Shown here piece after piece: positions 39,925 through 48,188 of a DNA stretch of 64,000 nt. The DNA comes from Hydrogenophilales bacterium 16-64-40 (lineage in GTDB: Bacteria > Pseudomonadota > Gammaproteobacteria > Burkholderiales > Thiobacillaceae). The first letter of the stretch is position 1. Each line of letters begins with the position of its first letter. The translations under genes were made by a program, and so were the position numbers. A model generated the notes under the pieces. The model saw only the letters and a list, made by a program, of their open reading frames with translations. It did not search any database and was not told the DNA's origin. Location of the stretch: contig NCGX01000012.1 in assembly GCA_002256995.1 (NCBI GenBank), positions 1-64,000 of the forward strand, read 5' to 3'.

Positions 39925-40396
39925 TATCGTGTCCGAGGTGGACAAGCAGGAAGTGCGCAACGCGGTCGACCAGGTCAATAAGGAAGTGTCCACCCGGTTC
40001 GATTTCAAGGGCTCCGACGCGCGCATCGAGCAGGCCGATTACGTGCTGACGATCCATGCAGACACTGAATTCCAGCTTGAACAGGTGTACGACATCCTGG
40101 CGCAGAAGCTCGCCAAGCGCGGGGTCGACGTGAAGTGCCTGGACATCGGCAGCGTCGAAAAAGTCTCGGGCAACAAGGTCAAGCGCAGCGTGACAGTAAA
40201 GACCGGCGTGGAAACCGAGCTGGCGAAGAAGATCGTCCGAGTCATCAAGGACAGCAAGCTTAAGGTGCAGGCCAGCATCCAGGGCGATGCGGTCCGCGTG
40301 TCGGGCGCCAAGCGCGACCTGCTGCAGGACACCATCGCGCTGGTGCGAAAGTCCATCACCGATTTTCCGCTGCAGTATCAGAATTTCCGCGACTGA
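39911..40396 (+). CDS. yajQ: YajQ family nucleotide-binding protein
   Basis: 161 residues starting at GTG with AAGGAG upstream, overlapping the bph end by 14 bp. [33 protein letters not shown] and [23 protein letters not shown] are the YajQ blocks (two RNP-like folds). In some bacteria YajQ proteins bind cyclic-di-GMP and act as transcriptional co-regulators. Confidence 0.93.
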   Translation: MPSFDIVSEVDKQEVRNAVDQVNKEVSTRFDFKGSDARIEQADYVLTIHADTEFQLEQVYDILAQKLAKRGVDVKCLDIGSVEKVSGNKVKRSVTVKTGVETELAKKIVRVIKDSKLKVQASIQGDAVRVSGAKRDLLQDTIALVRKSITDFPLQYQNFRD

Positions 40397-40447
40397 ATGT
40401 AGTGTCCTGAGCTTGCATTCAGTCACGAATAGCCAATCAGGACACTA
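40391..40447 (+). promoter_or_regulatory. Interlocked inverted repeats between yajQ and the DJ-1 gene
   Basis: GACTGAATG (40391-40399) pairs with CATTCAGTC (40416-40424). TAGTGTCCTGA (40400-40410) pairs with TCAGGACACTA (40437-40447). The order A-B-A'-B' allows either two mutually exclusive hairpins or a pseudoknot. The last arm abuts the AGGAGG ribosome-binding site of the next gene, so translation could be affected. The function is inferred only. Confidence 0.5.
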
Positions 40448-40457
40448 GGAGGCGAAC

Positions 40458-41003
40458 ATGACGAAGGTACTGGTTCCCCTGGCAGACGGCTGCGAAGAAC
40501 TCGAAGCCGTCACAATCATCGATCTACTGCGCCGCGGTGGCGTCGAGGTGGTGACCGCCGGCCTCAAGCCCGGCATCGTCCGGGCCAGCCGCGGCGTGCA
40601 GCTGGTGCCCGACGTCACGCTCGAGGTGGCGCTGCAGGACGACTACGACATGGTGGTGCTGCCGGGCGGCATGCCGGGGGCATCACATCTGAAGGACGAT
40701 GCGCGCATCATCGAACTGCTGAAAAAGATGGCTGCAGCCGGCAAGTATACCGCCGCCATCTGCGCCGCGCCGATGGTGCTGGCCGAAGCGGGCGTGCTCG
40801 ACGGCAAGCGGGCAACCAGCTACCCCGGCTTTCTCGATGGCCTGCCCGGCGTGATCGTCAGTGCCGCGGCCGTGGTGCAGGACGGCAAGGTGCTGACCTC
40901 GCGCGGCCCCGGCACCGCGATGGACTTTGCGCTGGCGCTGGTCGAGACGCTGACCGGCGCCGACAATCGGCGCCAGGTCGAGGCTGGGCTGGTCAGACCA
41001 TAG
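40458..41003 (+). CDS. DJ-1/PfpI family protein, YajL-like
   Basis: 181 residues of the DJ-1 superfamily. The nucleophile elbow AAICAAPMVLAEAG holds the conserved reactive cysteine near residue 103, with VLPGGMPGASHL and the acidic residue in DGCEELEAVTIIDLLRR. Relatives are protein deglycase/glyoxalase-like or oxidative-stress chaperones (YajL). AGGAGG precedes the ATG. Confidence 0.9.
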   Translation: MTKVLVPLADGCEELEAVTIIDLLRRGGVEVVTAGLKPGIVRASRGVQLVPDVTLEVALQDDYDMVVLPGGMPGASHLKDDARIIELLKKMAAAGKYTAAICAAPMVLAEAGVLDGKRATSYPGFLDGLPGVIVSAAAVVQDGKVLTSRGPGTAMDFALALVETLTGADNRRQVEAGLVRP

Positions 41004-41063
41004 CCTGCCGCGCGCCATCGTTCTATCATTGACGCACTCACACGCTTACCCCCGGAGATCACC

Positions 41064-41498
41064 ATGCAGATTCGCGAAATTCTCACCCTCAAAAGCGACA
41101 CCATCCATAGCATTGCACCGACCGATTCGGTGGAAAGCGCTGTCGCCAAGCTGGTGAGCCTGGGCGTGGGTTCGCTGGTGGTGCTGAAGAACGGCGAGAT
41201 GGTTGGATTGCTGACCGAGCGCGACATCGTGCATGGGATGGTCAAGCAGGGCTGCGACCTGAAGGACGCGCAGGTCAGCACCATCATGGTGACCGAGCCG
41301 GTGGTGGCCGATGCCGACGACTCGGTGGACTACGCGCGCGATGTGATGACCAAGTCGCACATCGGCCACCTGCCGATTCTGGACGGCGGCAAGCTGTTCG
41401 CCATCATATCCTTCCACGATGTGGCGCGCGCCAGCCTGAAGGAAGCCAACTTCGAGAACAGCCTGCTCAAGCGCTACATCAAGCACTGGCCGGAATAA
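41064..41498 (+). CDS. CBS-domain pair protein
   Basis: 144 residues made of two CBS motifs: HSIAPTDSVESAVAKLVSLGVGSLVV...LTERDI and VSTIMVTEPVVADADDSV...IGHLPIL. It probably binds adenine nucleotides. GGAGA precedes the ATG. It has no catalytic domain and no obvious partner. It converges with the DsrE gene at 41509. Confidence 0.88.
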   Translation: MQIREILTLKSDTIHSIAPTDSVESAVAKLVSLGVGSLVVLKNGEMVGLLTERDIVHGMVKQGCDLKDAQVSTIMVTEPVVADADDSVDYARDVMTKSHIGHLPILDGGKLFAIISFHDVARASLKEANFENSLLKRYIKHWPE

Positions 41499-41508
41499 GC
41501 TCAGTTGA

Positions 41509-42018
41509 CTAGCGGATCGACTCGATGTCGATCGTCTTGCTCATGATCTGGGGGATGATCAGCGCATAGCCTTGCTGCTGCCAGTGCGCCAGTTCGGTCA
41601 TGGCATTGGGCACGACTTCGACGAAGTCCTGAAAGTCTTCCACCGCGTAGCCGAAGTCCTCGGCCGCCTGCCCGCACACCTTGAACGACACCCCGAGATC
41701 GGCGTAGTAGCGCATGCGTTCGACCGCTTCCTGATATTTTTCCTCGTTCTTTTTTGCGACGGTGACGATTTCGGTGCCGTGGATCACGACCACGATGCTC
41801 AGGTCTTCAGGCGAATAGCTGTAGGGTGCAGCCTGCAGTGGGTTCATCAGCGATCGCACCCAGTACAGCGCACTGCCGATTTTCTGTGGGTCGTCCAGAT
41901 AAAACTCGAACATGACCTTGGCCGGCGCGTAGGGCGTCGCCACCCATTTTCCAGCGGCCTGCGCCGGCACGGAAAGTCCCAGCCATAGCCCCATCAACAC
42001 AAGCAGAATTGGTTTCAT
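41509..42018 (-). CDS. Secreted DsrE-family protein
   Basis: 169 residues with a signal peptide (ILLVLMGLWLGLSVPAQA). The mature part has LSIVVVIHGTEIV and a cysteine, Cys115, in GVSFKVCGQAAED, the spot of the sulfur-accepting residue in DsrE-like proteins. An extension to 169 residues (SKTIDIESIR) distinguishes it. It lies 33 bp downstream of rsgA on the same strand. A periplasmic sulfur-carrier or binding role is an inference. Confidence 0.72.
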   Translation of the reverse strand: MKPILLVLMGLWLGLSVPAQAAGKWVATPYAPAKVMFEFYLDDPQKIGSALYWVRSLMNPLQAAPYSYSPEDLSIVVVIHGTEIVTVAKKNEEKYQEAVERMRYYADLGVSFKVCGQAAEDFGYAVEDFQDFVEVVPNAMTELAHWQQQGYALIIPQIMSKTIDIESIR

Positions 42019-42051
42019 GGCCGCTTTCCCCGTGGTGTGAACCAGCTTGGT

Positions 42052-42945
42052 TTATAGCCGCTGGGCGGCGTTTTGCTGCAGGCGGCGCAGGGTCTGGAAC
42101 AGCTTGAGGCGTGCCGGGTCGATTTCGCCTGCGGCGGCGGCTTCCTGTAGCCGGCAGCCCGGCTCGGTCTCATGCTTGCAGTCGCGGAAGCGGCACTGCC
42201 CCAGAAACGGGCGGAACTCGACGAAGCCGCGTGCCAGGGCGTTGGCATCCATGTGCTGCAGGGCGAATTCCTGCAGGCCGGGCGAGTCGATAACCGCAGA
42301 GTCGGCATCCAGCCGGTGCAGGCGGGTGTGGGTGGTGGTGTGGCGCCCGCTGTCGAGTGCTACGGAATACTCGGCGGTGACCACGCTGGCGTTTGGAAAC
42401 AGCGCGTTGATGAGGGTCGACTTGCCCATTCCGGACTGCCCGATCAAGAGCGTGGTGTGGCCGTGCAGGGCAGGGCGCAGGGGCGCCACGTCGGTCAGCG
42501 CCGACAGCATGACAAGGGGATAGCCGATGCGGGTGAGCAGGCCCAGGCGTTCAAGCGCGGCCGGCGTTTCCGGCAGGTCGGACTTGTTGAGGATCAGCAG
42601 GCTGGCGATGCCCTGGTCCTCGGCGGTGAGGATGCAGCGCTGCACCAGTTCCATCGAAAAGCTCGGCCGCGCCGCCACCACCACGGCAAGCTGGGTGACA
42701 TTGGCGGCAATGGCCTTGGATTTGAAGGCGTCGGAGCGGTAGAGCAGGCTGGCCCGCGGCAGCACCGCTTCGATCACCCCCGTGTCGCCGTCGCGCCGGA
42801 CGGTGACCTGGTCGCCGCACACCACGCGCAGGTGACGGCCCTTGACCTGACACGGAAGCTCGCCGTCGGCGGTGGCGACGATGAAGCGGCGGCTGAAGGC
42901 GGCGACGACCTGCCCGGTCAAGGCGGTCACGGGATCAGATGTCAA
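42052..42945 (-). CDS. rsgA: Small ribosomal subunit biogenesis GTPase RsgA
   Basis: 297 residues, a circularly permuted GTPase that checks 30S maturation. An N-terminal OB fold precedes NKSDLPE (G4) and the P-loop [12 protein letters not shown]. The C-terminal zinc knuckle [14 protein letters not shown] is intact. A TTG at 42945 overlaps the phhB stop by 11 bp; a GTG at 42930 is a plausible alternative just after that stop. Confidence 0.94.
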   Translation of the reverse strand: MTSDPVTALTGQVVAAFSRRFIVATADGELPCQVKGRHLRVVCGDQVTVRRDGDTGVIEAVLPRASLLYRSDAFKSKAIAANVTQLAVVVAARPSFSMELVQRCILTAEDQGIASLLILNKSDLPETPAALERLGLLTRIGYPLVMLSALTDVAPLRPALHGHTTLLIGQSGMGKSTLINALFPNASVVTAEYSVALDSGRHTTTHTRLHRLDADSAVIDSPGLQEFALQHMDANALARGFVEFRPFLGQCRFRDCKHETEPGCRLQEAAAAGEIDPARLKLFQTLRRLQQNAAQRL

Positions 42946-43276
42946 ACAGCATGTCGACCTTGGCCGCGCAGATGAAATCGTTCTCGGAAAGTCCGCCGAT
43001 CGCGTGCGTCCAGTACTCGACCTTGACGGTGTTGTAGCCCACCAGCAGGTAGGGGTGATGGTCTTCGCGGTGCGACACCCACATCGCCGCGTTGGTGAAG
43101 GCCTGTGTCTGGTAGTGGTCCTTGAACTTGAATTCCTTGACGATCTTTTCGCCTTCGCGCTGCCAGCCGGACAGGCCCTTCAGCAGTGGTCCGATCTGCG
43201 CATCGGTCAGCGGGGCGACGCCGCCTTCGCAGGGTGCGCACTTTTTGCGCACGAGTTCTTCAATGATGTTGGCCAT
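42935..43276 (-). CDS. phhB: Pterin-4a-carbinolamine dehydratase
   Basis: 113 residues with the family core [37 protein letters not shown], including the paired histidines of the active site. It dehydrates 4a-hydroxytetrahydrobiopterin after aromatic hydroxylation. No phenylalanine hydroxylase gene is adjacent; many bacteria use the protein in pterin or molybdopterin metabolism. Located between a cytochrome c gene and rsgA. Confidence 0.9.
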   Translation of the reverse strand: MANIIEELVRKKCAPCEGGVAPLTDAQIGPLLKGLSGWQREGEKIVKEFKFKDHYQTQAFTNAAMWVSHREDHHPYLLVGYNTVKVEYWTHAIGGLSENDFICAAKVDMLFDI

Positions 43277-43289
43277 GGCGATTCCTTGC

Positions 43290-43595
43290 TTAGAACTTGT
43301 AATACTGCTGATTGAGGTAGGCCGCGACGTGCGCCTCGTCTTCCGGAAACCAGCCGGCGCCGGTGTTGGCGTTGCAGGCGGAGACGCGGGCGGCGAGCTG
43401 CTGTGCGTTCTGGGTCTTGCGGTCGGCGCGGGTGTAGATCTCACTGCCGTCGCCGCCGAACATGCTGGCATGGCAGCTGATGCAGGCCTTGTCGTGCAAG
43501 CCCTTGCCGGACTTGGGGTCGCCCTTGACGACGGGCGCGGCGAGGACCGCTGTGGAAAGCATCGTCGCGGCAAATAAAGCGATCAGGATTTTCAT
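43290..43595 (-). CDS. Small periplasmic c-type cytochrome
   Basis: 101 residues: a signal peptide ([19 protein letters not shown]), one heme-binding CISCH motif in [13 protein letters not shown], and a class I-like layout. A possible methionine ligand follows in SMFGGDG, with a helical end [13 protein letters not shown]. It probably transfers electrons in the periplasm. AGAGGAG precedes the ATG. Confidence 0.87.
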   Translation of the reverse strand: MKILIALFAATMLSTAVLAAPVVKGDPKSGKGLHDKACISCHASMFGGDGSEIYTRADRKTQNAQQLAARVSACNANTGAGWFPEDEAHVAAYLNQQYYKF

Positions 43596-43705
43596 GGTGG
43601 AACTCCTCTTGGCTATTCTGCATTATCGTCACAGGGTGGCAATTGCGCCAGCGCCGGACGCATGGTGTGCGAAAATGGCGGCCTGTTTTTCGAAGGAACG
43701 TTGAT

Positions 43706-44254
43706 ATGGCCCTGAACCCCACGCATCTGCTCTGGCTCGACATGGAAATGACCGGCTTGTCGCCCGACACCGACTGCATCATCGAACTCGCCATCGTCGT
43801 CACCGATGCCGACCTCAATACCGTGGCCGAAGGCCCGGTGCTGGTGGTCCATCAACCCGATGAGGTCATGAATGCGATGGACAACTGGAACAAGGGCACG
43901 CACGCCAAATCGGGGCTGATCGACCGCGTCAGGGCCTCGCGCCTGAACGAGGCCGAGGCCGAGGCGCAGATGCTGGATTTCGTGAAACAGCACGTGCCCG
44001 CCCGGACCTCGCCGATGTGCGGCAATTCGATCTGCCAGGACCGCCGCTTCATGGCGCGCTGCATGCCGCAGCTGGAGGCGTTCTTCCACTACCGCAACCT
44101 CGATGTCAGCACCCTGAAGGAGCTCGCCAAGCGCTGGCGGCCCGGCCTTTCCGAAGCGTTCAAGAAGTCCAACAAGCACGAGGCGCTGGCCGACATCTAC
44201 GAATCCATCGACGAGATGAAGTACTACCGCGAGCACTTCATCCGCAGCGCATAA
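43706..44254 (+). CDS. orn: Oligoribonuclease
   Basis: 182 residues of the DEDDh exonuclease family that degrades 2-5-nt RNA, including pGpG from cyclic-di-GMP turnover. Motifs: [11 protein letters not shown] (first two acidic residues), [10 protein letters not shown] and [23 protein letters not shown]. The ATG at 43706 begins the conserved protein. It is followed by a terminator. Confidence 0.95.
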   Translation: MALNPTHLLWLDMEMTGLSPDTDCIIELAIVVTDADLNTVAEGPVLVVHQPDEVMNAMDNWNKGTHAKSGLIDRVRASRLNEAEAEAQMLDFVKQHVPARTSPMCGNSICQDRRFMARCMPQLEAFFHYRNLDVSTLKELAKRWRPGLSEAFKKSNKHEALADIYESIDEMKYYREHFIRSA

Positions 44255-44258
44255 TAAA

Positions 44259-44283
44259 AGCGGCCCGAAGGCCGCTGAAAAAC
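44259..44283 (+). terminator. Hairpin after orn
   Basis: AGCGGCC, CGAA tetraloop, GGCCGCT. There is only an A-rich tail on the plus strand, so it may also act on the minus-strand side (TTTT before the stem). Confidence 0.6.
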
Positions 44284-44343
44284 AAAACGCTTGTTTCTAG
44301 GCGCCCGTTCTTGTGCTCAGTTTCGATGGGCGCCCGGCCCGCG

Positions 44344-44856
44344 TCAGAGCTTCTCGAGAATACGGCCGCGTAGCTGCTTGTACTCCTCCTCGCTGATCAA
44401 GCCTTTCTTGCGCAGCGATTCAATGCGTTCCAGCCGCTCGATGGTCTGGTCGCCGGTCGCCGTGCCGGCTGGCGTGCCGGGAGATGGGGCAGCCGCCGCG
44501 GGCTGATAATTCGGATCGCACTTCAGCCTGGCGTGAATATCCTTCGACAAAATTGCGTCATTGACTTCGGTCGACCAGGTCTCGCAACCGGGTTTCTTGA
44601 TCGAGAGCTTGCCGACGTAGCGGTAGGAAAACCCCACGAAGCCCGAGCGGAAGTGGTTGCCGGGCGCGATCGCCAGTGGCGTCGCGCCAAGTTCGGCGCC
44701 GTCCGCATAGGCGATGGCGCCCGCGGGTTCCGAAGTGATCCTGATTCGCCCGCTCTGGGGCGCGCTGCTGTCGCCCGTGCCGGCACAGCCGGAGAGCAGG
44801 CTGACTGCTGCCAGCAGCCCCAACCATTTGATGTGGGGTGAATGAAAAAAGCGCAT
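44344..44856 (-). CDS. SHOCT-domain lipoprotein with PEGA-like region
   Basis: 170 residues. The ATG at 44856 follows AAAGGA. A lipobox LLSGC ends the signal peptide. A PEGA-like strand region follows (IRITSEPAGAIAYADGAELG), then a proline/alanine linker and a C-terminal SHOCT motif (RLERIESLRKKGLISEEEYKQLRGRIL). It is predicted to be an envelope lipoprotein. The function is unknown. Confidence 0.75.
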   Translation of the reverse strand: MRFFHSPHIKWLGLLAAVSLLSGCAGTGDSSAPQSGRIRITSEPAGAIAYADGAELGATPLAIAPGNHFRSGFVGFSYRYVGKLSIKKPGCETWSTEVNDAILSKDIHARLKCDPNYQPAAAAPSPGTPAGTATGDQTIERLERIESLRKKGLISEEEYKQLRGRILEKL

Positions 44857-44932
44857 TGTGTTCCTTTCATGGGAAAGTGTTGTTTGGCGTTGTCGCACGT
44901 CGGTGGCTGCACGACAAGCCTGGCCTATCCGC

Positions 44933-44961
44933 AAAAAAACCCACCAGTTTGACCTGGTGGG
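44933..44961 (-). terminator. Intrinsic terminator of the porin gene
   Basis: On the minus strand CCCACCAG, loop GTCAAA, CTGGTGGG, then TTTTTTT. It lies 35 bp past the porin stop codon. Confidence 0.9.
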
Positions 44962-44995
44962 CATGAGGAGACCCCTACAAAAACTGTTTTTCTGC

Positions 44996-46396
44996 CTAGA
45001 AAATCGCCGTCAGCTGCAAGCCGACCTTGTTACCCACCCCTTTTAGATTGTAGTTAGGCGTGTTGGGTTCTGGGGCGGTGCATGGGGCCTTCCCGGAATC
45101 GCACTCGAAGTCCCGGATCTCATAGTTGAGGGTGATGCGGGTCTTGGGGTTGAAGTGGTACTGCACCCCCAGGGTCCACTTGTCGAACCTGAACTGGTTC
45201 ACGCGATCCTCAAGACTGGTATAAGTATCGAAGCGGGCATCCAGTTCGAACTTGGTGTTGGGGATGTACCAGCCGCCTTCCGCATACCAGCCGCTGGCCT
45301 TGGCGTCGGCACCATTGCCATGAGCTGTGTTGTTGGTGAAATAAAAATTGGGTTTATCCGGGCCGACGAAGATCATGCCATCCGCTGCGATGTATTCAGC
45401 CGTCACGCGGAAGGGCTTTCTCATGTATTTCACTCCGACACCCGAGCGATCCCGGTCATAGGAGACGAGGTTGGGAGTACTGTCGTCCGTCTTGTCCAGC
45501 AGGCGAGATCCTTTCTGACCCCAGGCGAAAAACTTCAGGCCTTCGGCTTTCGGGCCTTTGCCGCCGAATTTCTTCTCGGCAGACAGGTAGAGGTACTTGT
45601 CATATTCGCCATCGCTGTTGCTGAACTCGATGCCGTTGCCGTTGCCGATCATCGCCGCATAGGAAACCTCCCAGTCATTGCCGACATCAAACGCGTCGAA
45701 CACCTGAACCCCTACGTCGCGGAAGGCACCAATCGGACTGTCGAATTGATTAAGGTTGGCACCGCCCTGAAGCTGGGCTTCCGTAAAGGGCCCTACGTTG
45801 CCTGTGGTTGGATTGGAGCCAACTGCTTCGGTCCAGGTTTTGTTCGGGAACCGCTCCAGCAGAAGCGCGTTGGTTGCTTCTGTGAAGTTGATGTAGTCGA
45901 AGACGTGGATTGCCTGCAGGGCTTCTTCGGCACCGGGCGTCTTGAACAGGCCTGCGCGAACGCGCGCGCCTGGAATGTGATTCAGGGTCACGCTGGCGTC
46001 GGTTAATTTGGCAAAGGCCCCGCCGCCGTGGGTAATGCCGTTGTTGCCCATCTCGAGCAGCACGAAATAGTTGATCCGGCTGTCGATCGGGAAGCCGGTG
46101 CCGCGAACGCCGATGCGGGCGCGGTTGATGTTGAAACCGTCCTGAGCGTCGAGTTCAGGCCCAAGCAGTTTGGGTGGCACGAAACCTCCACCGGCACCAC
46201 CGGCATTGGCGTCGCTGAAGTCCTTCTCGTACTTGGCCTGGATAAACCCCCACACATTGGCGCGTGCAGCGGCGCCCGGATCTTCGGTGCCCTGCAGCAT
46301 CAGCCAGTTGGCCGCCTGGGCCGTACCCGCTGCGGCGAAAGCCAGGGTGCAGGCTGCGCCGATCAGTGCGCGCTTGAATTGTTTGTTCTCTCCCAA
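44996..46396 (-). CDS. Outer-membrane porin, OprP/OprO-like
   Basis: 466 residues with a signal peptide (cleavage near GTAQA/AN). The mature part is rich in amphipathic strands and ends in LQLTAIF with a terminal phenylalanine, the outer-membrane insertion signal. RARIGVRGTGFPIDSRINYF and VRAGLFKTPGAEEALQ resemble the phosphate/polyphosphate-selective porin superfamily. The solute is unknown. It is a single-gene unit with its own terminator. Confidence 0.8.
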   Translation of the reverse strand: MGENKQFKRALIGAACTLAFAAAGTAQAANWLMLQGTEDPGAAARANVWGFIQAKYEKDFSDANAGGAGGGFVPPKLLGPELDAQDGFNINRARIGVRGTGFPIDSRINYFVLLEMGNNGITHGGGAFAKLTDASVTLNHIPGARVRAGLFKTPGAEEALQAIHVFDYINFTEATNALLLERFPNKTWTEAVGSNPTTGNVGPFTEAQLQGGANLNQFDSPIGAFRDVGVQVFDAFDVGNDWEVSYAAMIGNGNGIEFSNSDGEYDKYLYLSAEKKFGGKGPKAEGLKFFAWGQKGSRLLDKTDDSTPNLVSYDRDRSGVGVKYMRKPFRVTAEYIAADGMIFVGPDKPNFYFTNNTAHGNGADAKASGWYAEGGWYIPNTKFELDARFDTYTSLEDRVNQFRFDKWTLGVQYHFNPKTRITLNYEIRDFECDSGKAPCTAPEPNTPNYNLKGVGNKVGLQLTAIF

Positions 46397-46483
46397 TTTC
46401 TTGCTCCTCGATTAAGGTTTAAAAGGTAAATCAGACAGGGCTTGCGCCCTGCAAATAGCCCGGGTGGTTCCCCACCCCGGGTG

Positions 46484-46930
46484 TCAGGGCTTGATGTAGA
46501 TGTAGTCCTGATGAACCAGTTCGCCGATGCGCACGACGCCGGCGGGCACCACGCCGGCAGACGGGTTCATCTTTGGCGCTTCGCCCATCAGTTTCGTCAT
46601 GCCCTTGATGGTATTGCCGCAGGCGGAGAATTTGACGCCGCTCTGGGCCAGCGAATCGAGGTGTTTGGAATTGGCGTTGTCGGCGAACATCAGGCGCAGG
46701 CCGGGACCATAGGCAACCACCTCGACTTCCACCTCGCCGGGCGGGTAGGCCTTCAGCAGGTTGCTGGCATTGTTCAGGATGAGTTCCTGTTTGGACGGGT
46801 CCATGTCGCTGATTTGCAGGACGTATTTGTATTCAGGACCGTCCTGGCCTGCCGACAGCGCAGGGGGGGCCGCCGAGACCAGCAGAAGCGACGAGGTGAC
46901 TAGGAAAAGGGAACGGAAATGCTTAAACAT
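46484..46930 (-). CDS. Periplasmic DsrE-family protein
   Basis: 148 residues with a signal peptide (RSLFLVTSSLLLVSAAPPALSA). The fold signature is YKYVLQISDMDPSKQELILNN, then VEVVAYGPGLRLMF, then Cys104 in GVKFSACGNTIKG, and the end DYIYIKP. The ATG at 46930 follows GGAG. It is the second gene after the DsrE gene at 47065, 134 bp downstream of it across a GC-rich hairpin. It may be under the same ECF promoter. A sulfur-binding role is inferred from the conserved cysteine. Confidence 0.78.
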   Translation of the reverse strand: MFKHFRSLFLVTSSLLLVSAAPPALSAGQDGPEYKYVLQISDMDPSKQELILNNASNLLKAYPPGEVEVEVVAYGPGLRLMFADNANSKHLDSLAQSGVKFSACGNTIKGMTKLMGEAPKMNPSAGVVPAGVVRIGELVHQDYIYIKP

Positions 46931-47019
46931 GGCTTGACTCCAAGTGATGAGTGATGCGAGCGGGGGCAAACTGGCGGCGAACCGTGCCAGGATTCAGTTT
47001 GACTTTCCCCGTTGATAGA

Positions 47020-47038
47020 CCGCCCCGTTGCGGGGCGG
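47020..47038. other. GC-rich hairpin between two dsrE-like genes
   Basis: CCGCCCCG, loop TTG, CGGGGCGG. It has no T-run on either side, so it is not a standard terminator. It may stabilise or process the transcript. Confidence 0.6.
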
Positions 47039-47064
47039 CATGGCGTGTATTGTTGTTCTGTCGA

Positions 47065-47484
47065 TCAGGGCTTCAGGTAGACGTAGCCTTCCTGGGCCTG
47101 CAGCTTGCCGATTTCGGCCACGCCGGACGCCACAATGGTGGCTTCCATGTTCACTGCACTGGCGTCCAGCTTGCGGGATTTCAAGGTGTTGTTGCAGACG
47201 CGGAAATCGACGCCTTTTGCTTTCAGGGCGGACACCACGGGGGCATACTCGCCCTTGTCGTCCTTGGCGTCGTTGAGCAGGAAGTCGATGCCCTTGCCGT
47301 GGGTCACCACGACGATCTTGGCGTCCGGCGCAGCATTAAGATGGTTGTTCACGTTGTTCATGGCAACGCGGGCGTTGGCGGAATCGTTGACGTGGTACAC
47401 CACTTTTTCTTCTGCGGCGCTGGCGGCCATGGGGGCGGTTGCCAGAAACAGGGCTGCGAGGAACGGAGTGAGAATGCGGGTCAT
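47065..47484 (-). CDS. Periplasmic DsrE-family protein under ECF promoter
   Basis: 139 residues with a signal peptide (ILTPFLAALFLATAPMAASA). The mature part has KVVYHVNDSANARVAMNNVNNHL, IVVVTHGKGIDFLL, Cys97 in GVDFRVCNNTLKS, and the end GYVYLKP. AGGAG precedes the ATG. An ECF-type promoter identical to that of the sigma gene lies about 65-95 bp upstream, reading toward this gene. It pairs in sequence and ending with the domain fused to the anti-sigma factor, which suggests a shared ligand or direct interaction. Confidence 0.8.
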   Translation of the reverse strand: MTRILTPFLAALFLATAPMAASAAEEKVVYHVNDSANARVAMNNVNNHLNAAPDAKIVVVTHGKGIDFLLNDAKDDKGEYAPVVSALKAKGVDFRVCNNTLKSRKLDASAVNMEATIVASGVAEIGKLQAQEGYVYLKP

Positions 47485-47549
47485 GGTGGGTCTCCTGATT
47501 GACGATTAACGTTGTATAAACTGGCCTAATGAACAATAAGCCTATTGAT

Positions 47550-47579
47550 AAGACGCATTACATGGGACGCTTATTCCAT
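47550..47579 (-). promoter_or_regulatory. ECF promoter of the dsrE-like genes
   Basis: On the minus strand ATGGAATAA (47579-47571) is followed after 15 nt by CGTCTT (47555-47550). The elements and spacing are identical to the plus-strand promoter at 47598. The predicted start near 47543 gives a leader of about 60 nt. Confidence 0.65.
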
Positions 47580-47597
47580 TCCCGCAGGTAGATTTTT

Positions 47598-47627
47598 ATG
47601 GAATAAATGGACCACTTCCCTCGTCTT
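47598..47627 (+). promoter_or_regulatory. ECF promoter of the sigma factor operon
   Basis: ATGGAATAA (47598-47606), a 15-nt spacer, and CGTCTT (47622-47627). The -35 resembles the GGAA core and the -10 the CGTC core of ECF promoters. The -10 ends 6 nt before the ATG at 47634, which predicts a leaderless or almost leaderless mRNA. Confidence 0.65.
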
Positions 47628-47633
47628 CCTTAA

Positions 47634-48188
47634 ATGACCATGATCAGCCGCTTACTGCTTGGCCCGTTTCGTCCCGGCATCGAGGCCCAGCGCCCGCTGC
47701 TCTACCGCATCGCCTATGCCTGGTGCCACGATCCGGCGCTGGCTGACGATCTGGTGCAGGAAACCCTGTCCAAGGCCTGGGCGCGGCGTGCCCAGCTGCG
47801 CGACGAGGCGGTGCTGAAGGGCTGGATGGTGTCGATCCTGAATCACTGCTGGCTCGATTACCTGCGCAGCCGGCGCGACTTCGACGATGTTGACGACTGG
47901 CAGGACGAGCTTGTGTCCCATGCCGATTCGCCCGAGGCATGCTGCAACCGCGAAGAGGTGGTCGCCTGCGTGCGTGCAGCGGTGGCGCGTCTGCCACTGG
48001 GGCAGCGCCAGGTGCTGACGCTGGTCGATCTGGAGGAATTCGGCTATGCCGAGGTGGCCGGCATTCTGGATATCCCGGTGGGCACGGTGATGAGCCGGCT
48101 GTCGCGCGCGCGCGCGAGCCTGAAAAGTTTGCTGGATCCGGCGACGCAGCAGCCTGCGGTCCGAACCCTGCTGAGGAGCGTGAAATGA
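47634..48188 (+). CDS. ECF RNA polymerase sigma factor
   Basis: 184 residues with sigma region 2 (LYRIAYAWCHDPALADDLVQETLSKAW...LNHCWLDYLRSRR) and region 4 (LPLGQRQVLTLVDLEEFGYAEVAGILDIPVGTVMSRLSRARASLKSLL), and no sigma region 3. The stop overlaps the anti-sigma start by ATGA. An ECF-type promoter lies directly upstream, so it probably activates its own operon. ATGs at 47634 and 47640 are both possible. Confidence 0.92.
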   Translation: MTMISRLLLGPFRPGIEAQRPLLYRIAYAWCHDPALADDLVQETLSKAWARRAQLRDEAVLKGWMVSILNHCWLDYLRSRRDFDDVDDWQDELVSHADSPEACCNREEVVACVRAAVARLPLGQRQVLTLVDLEEFGYAEVAGILDIPVGTVMSRLSRARASLKSLLDPATQQPAVRTLLRSVK

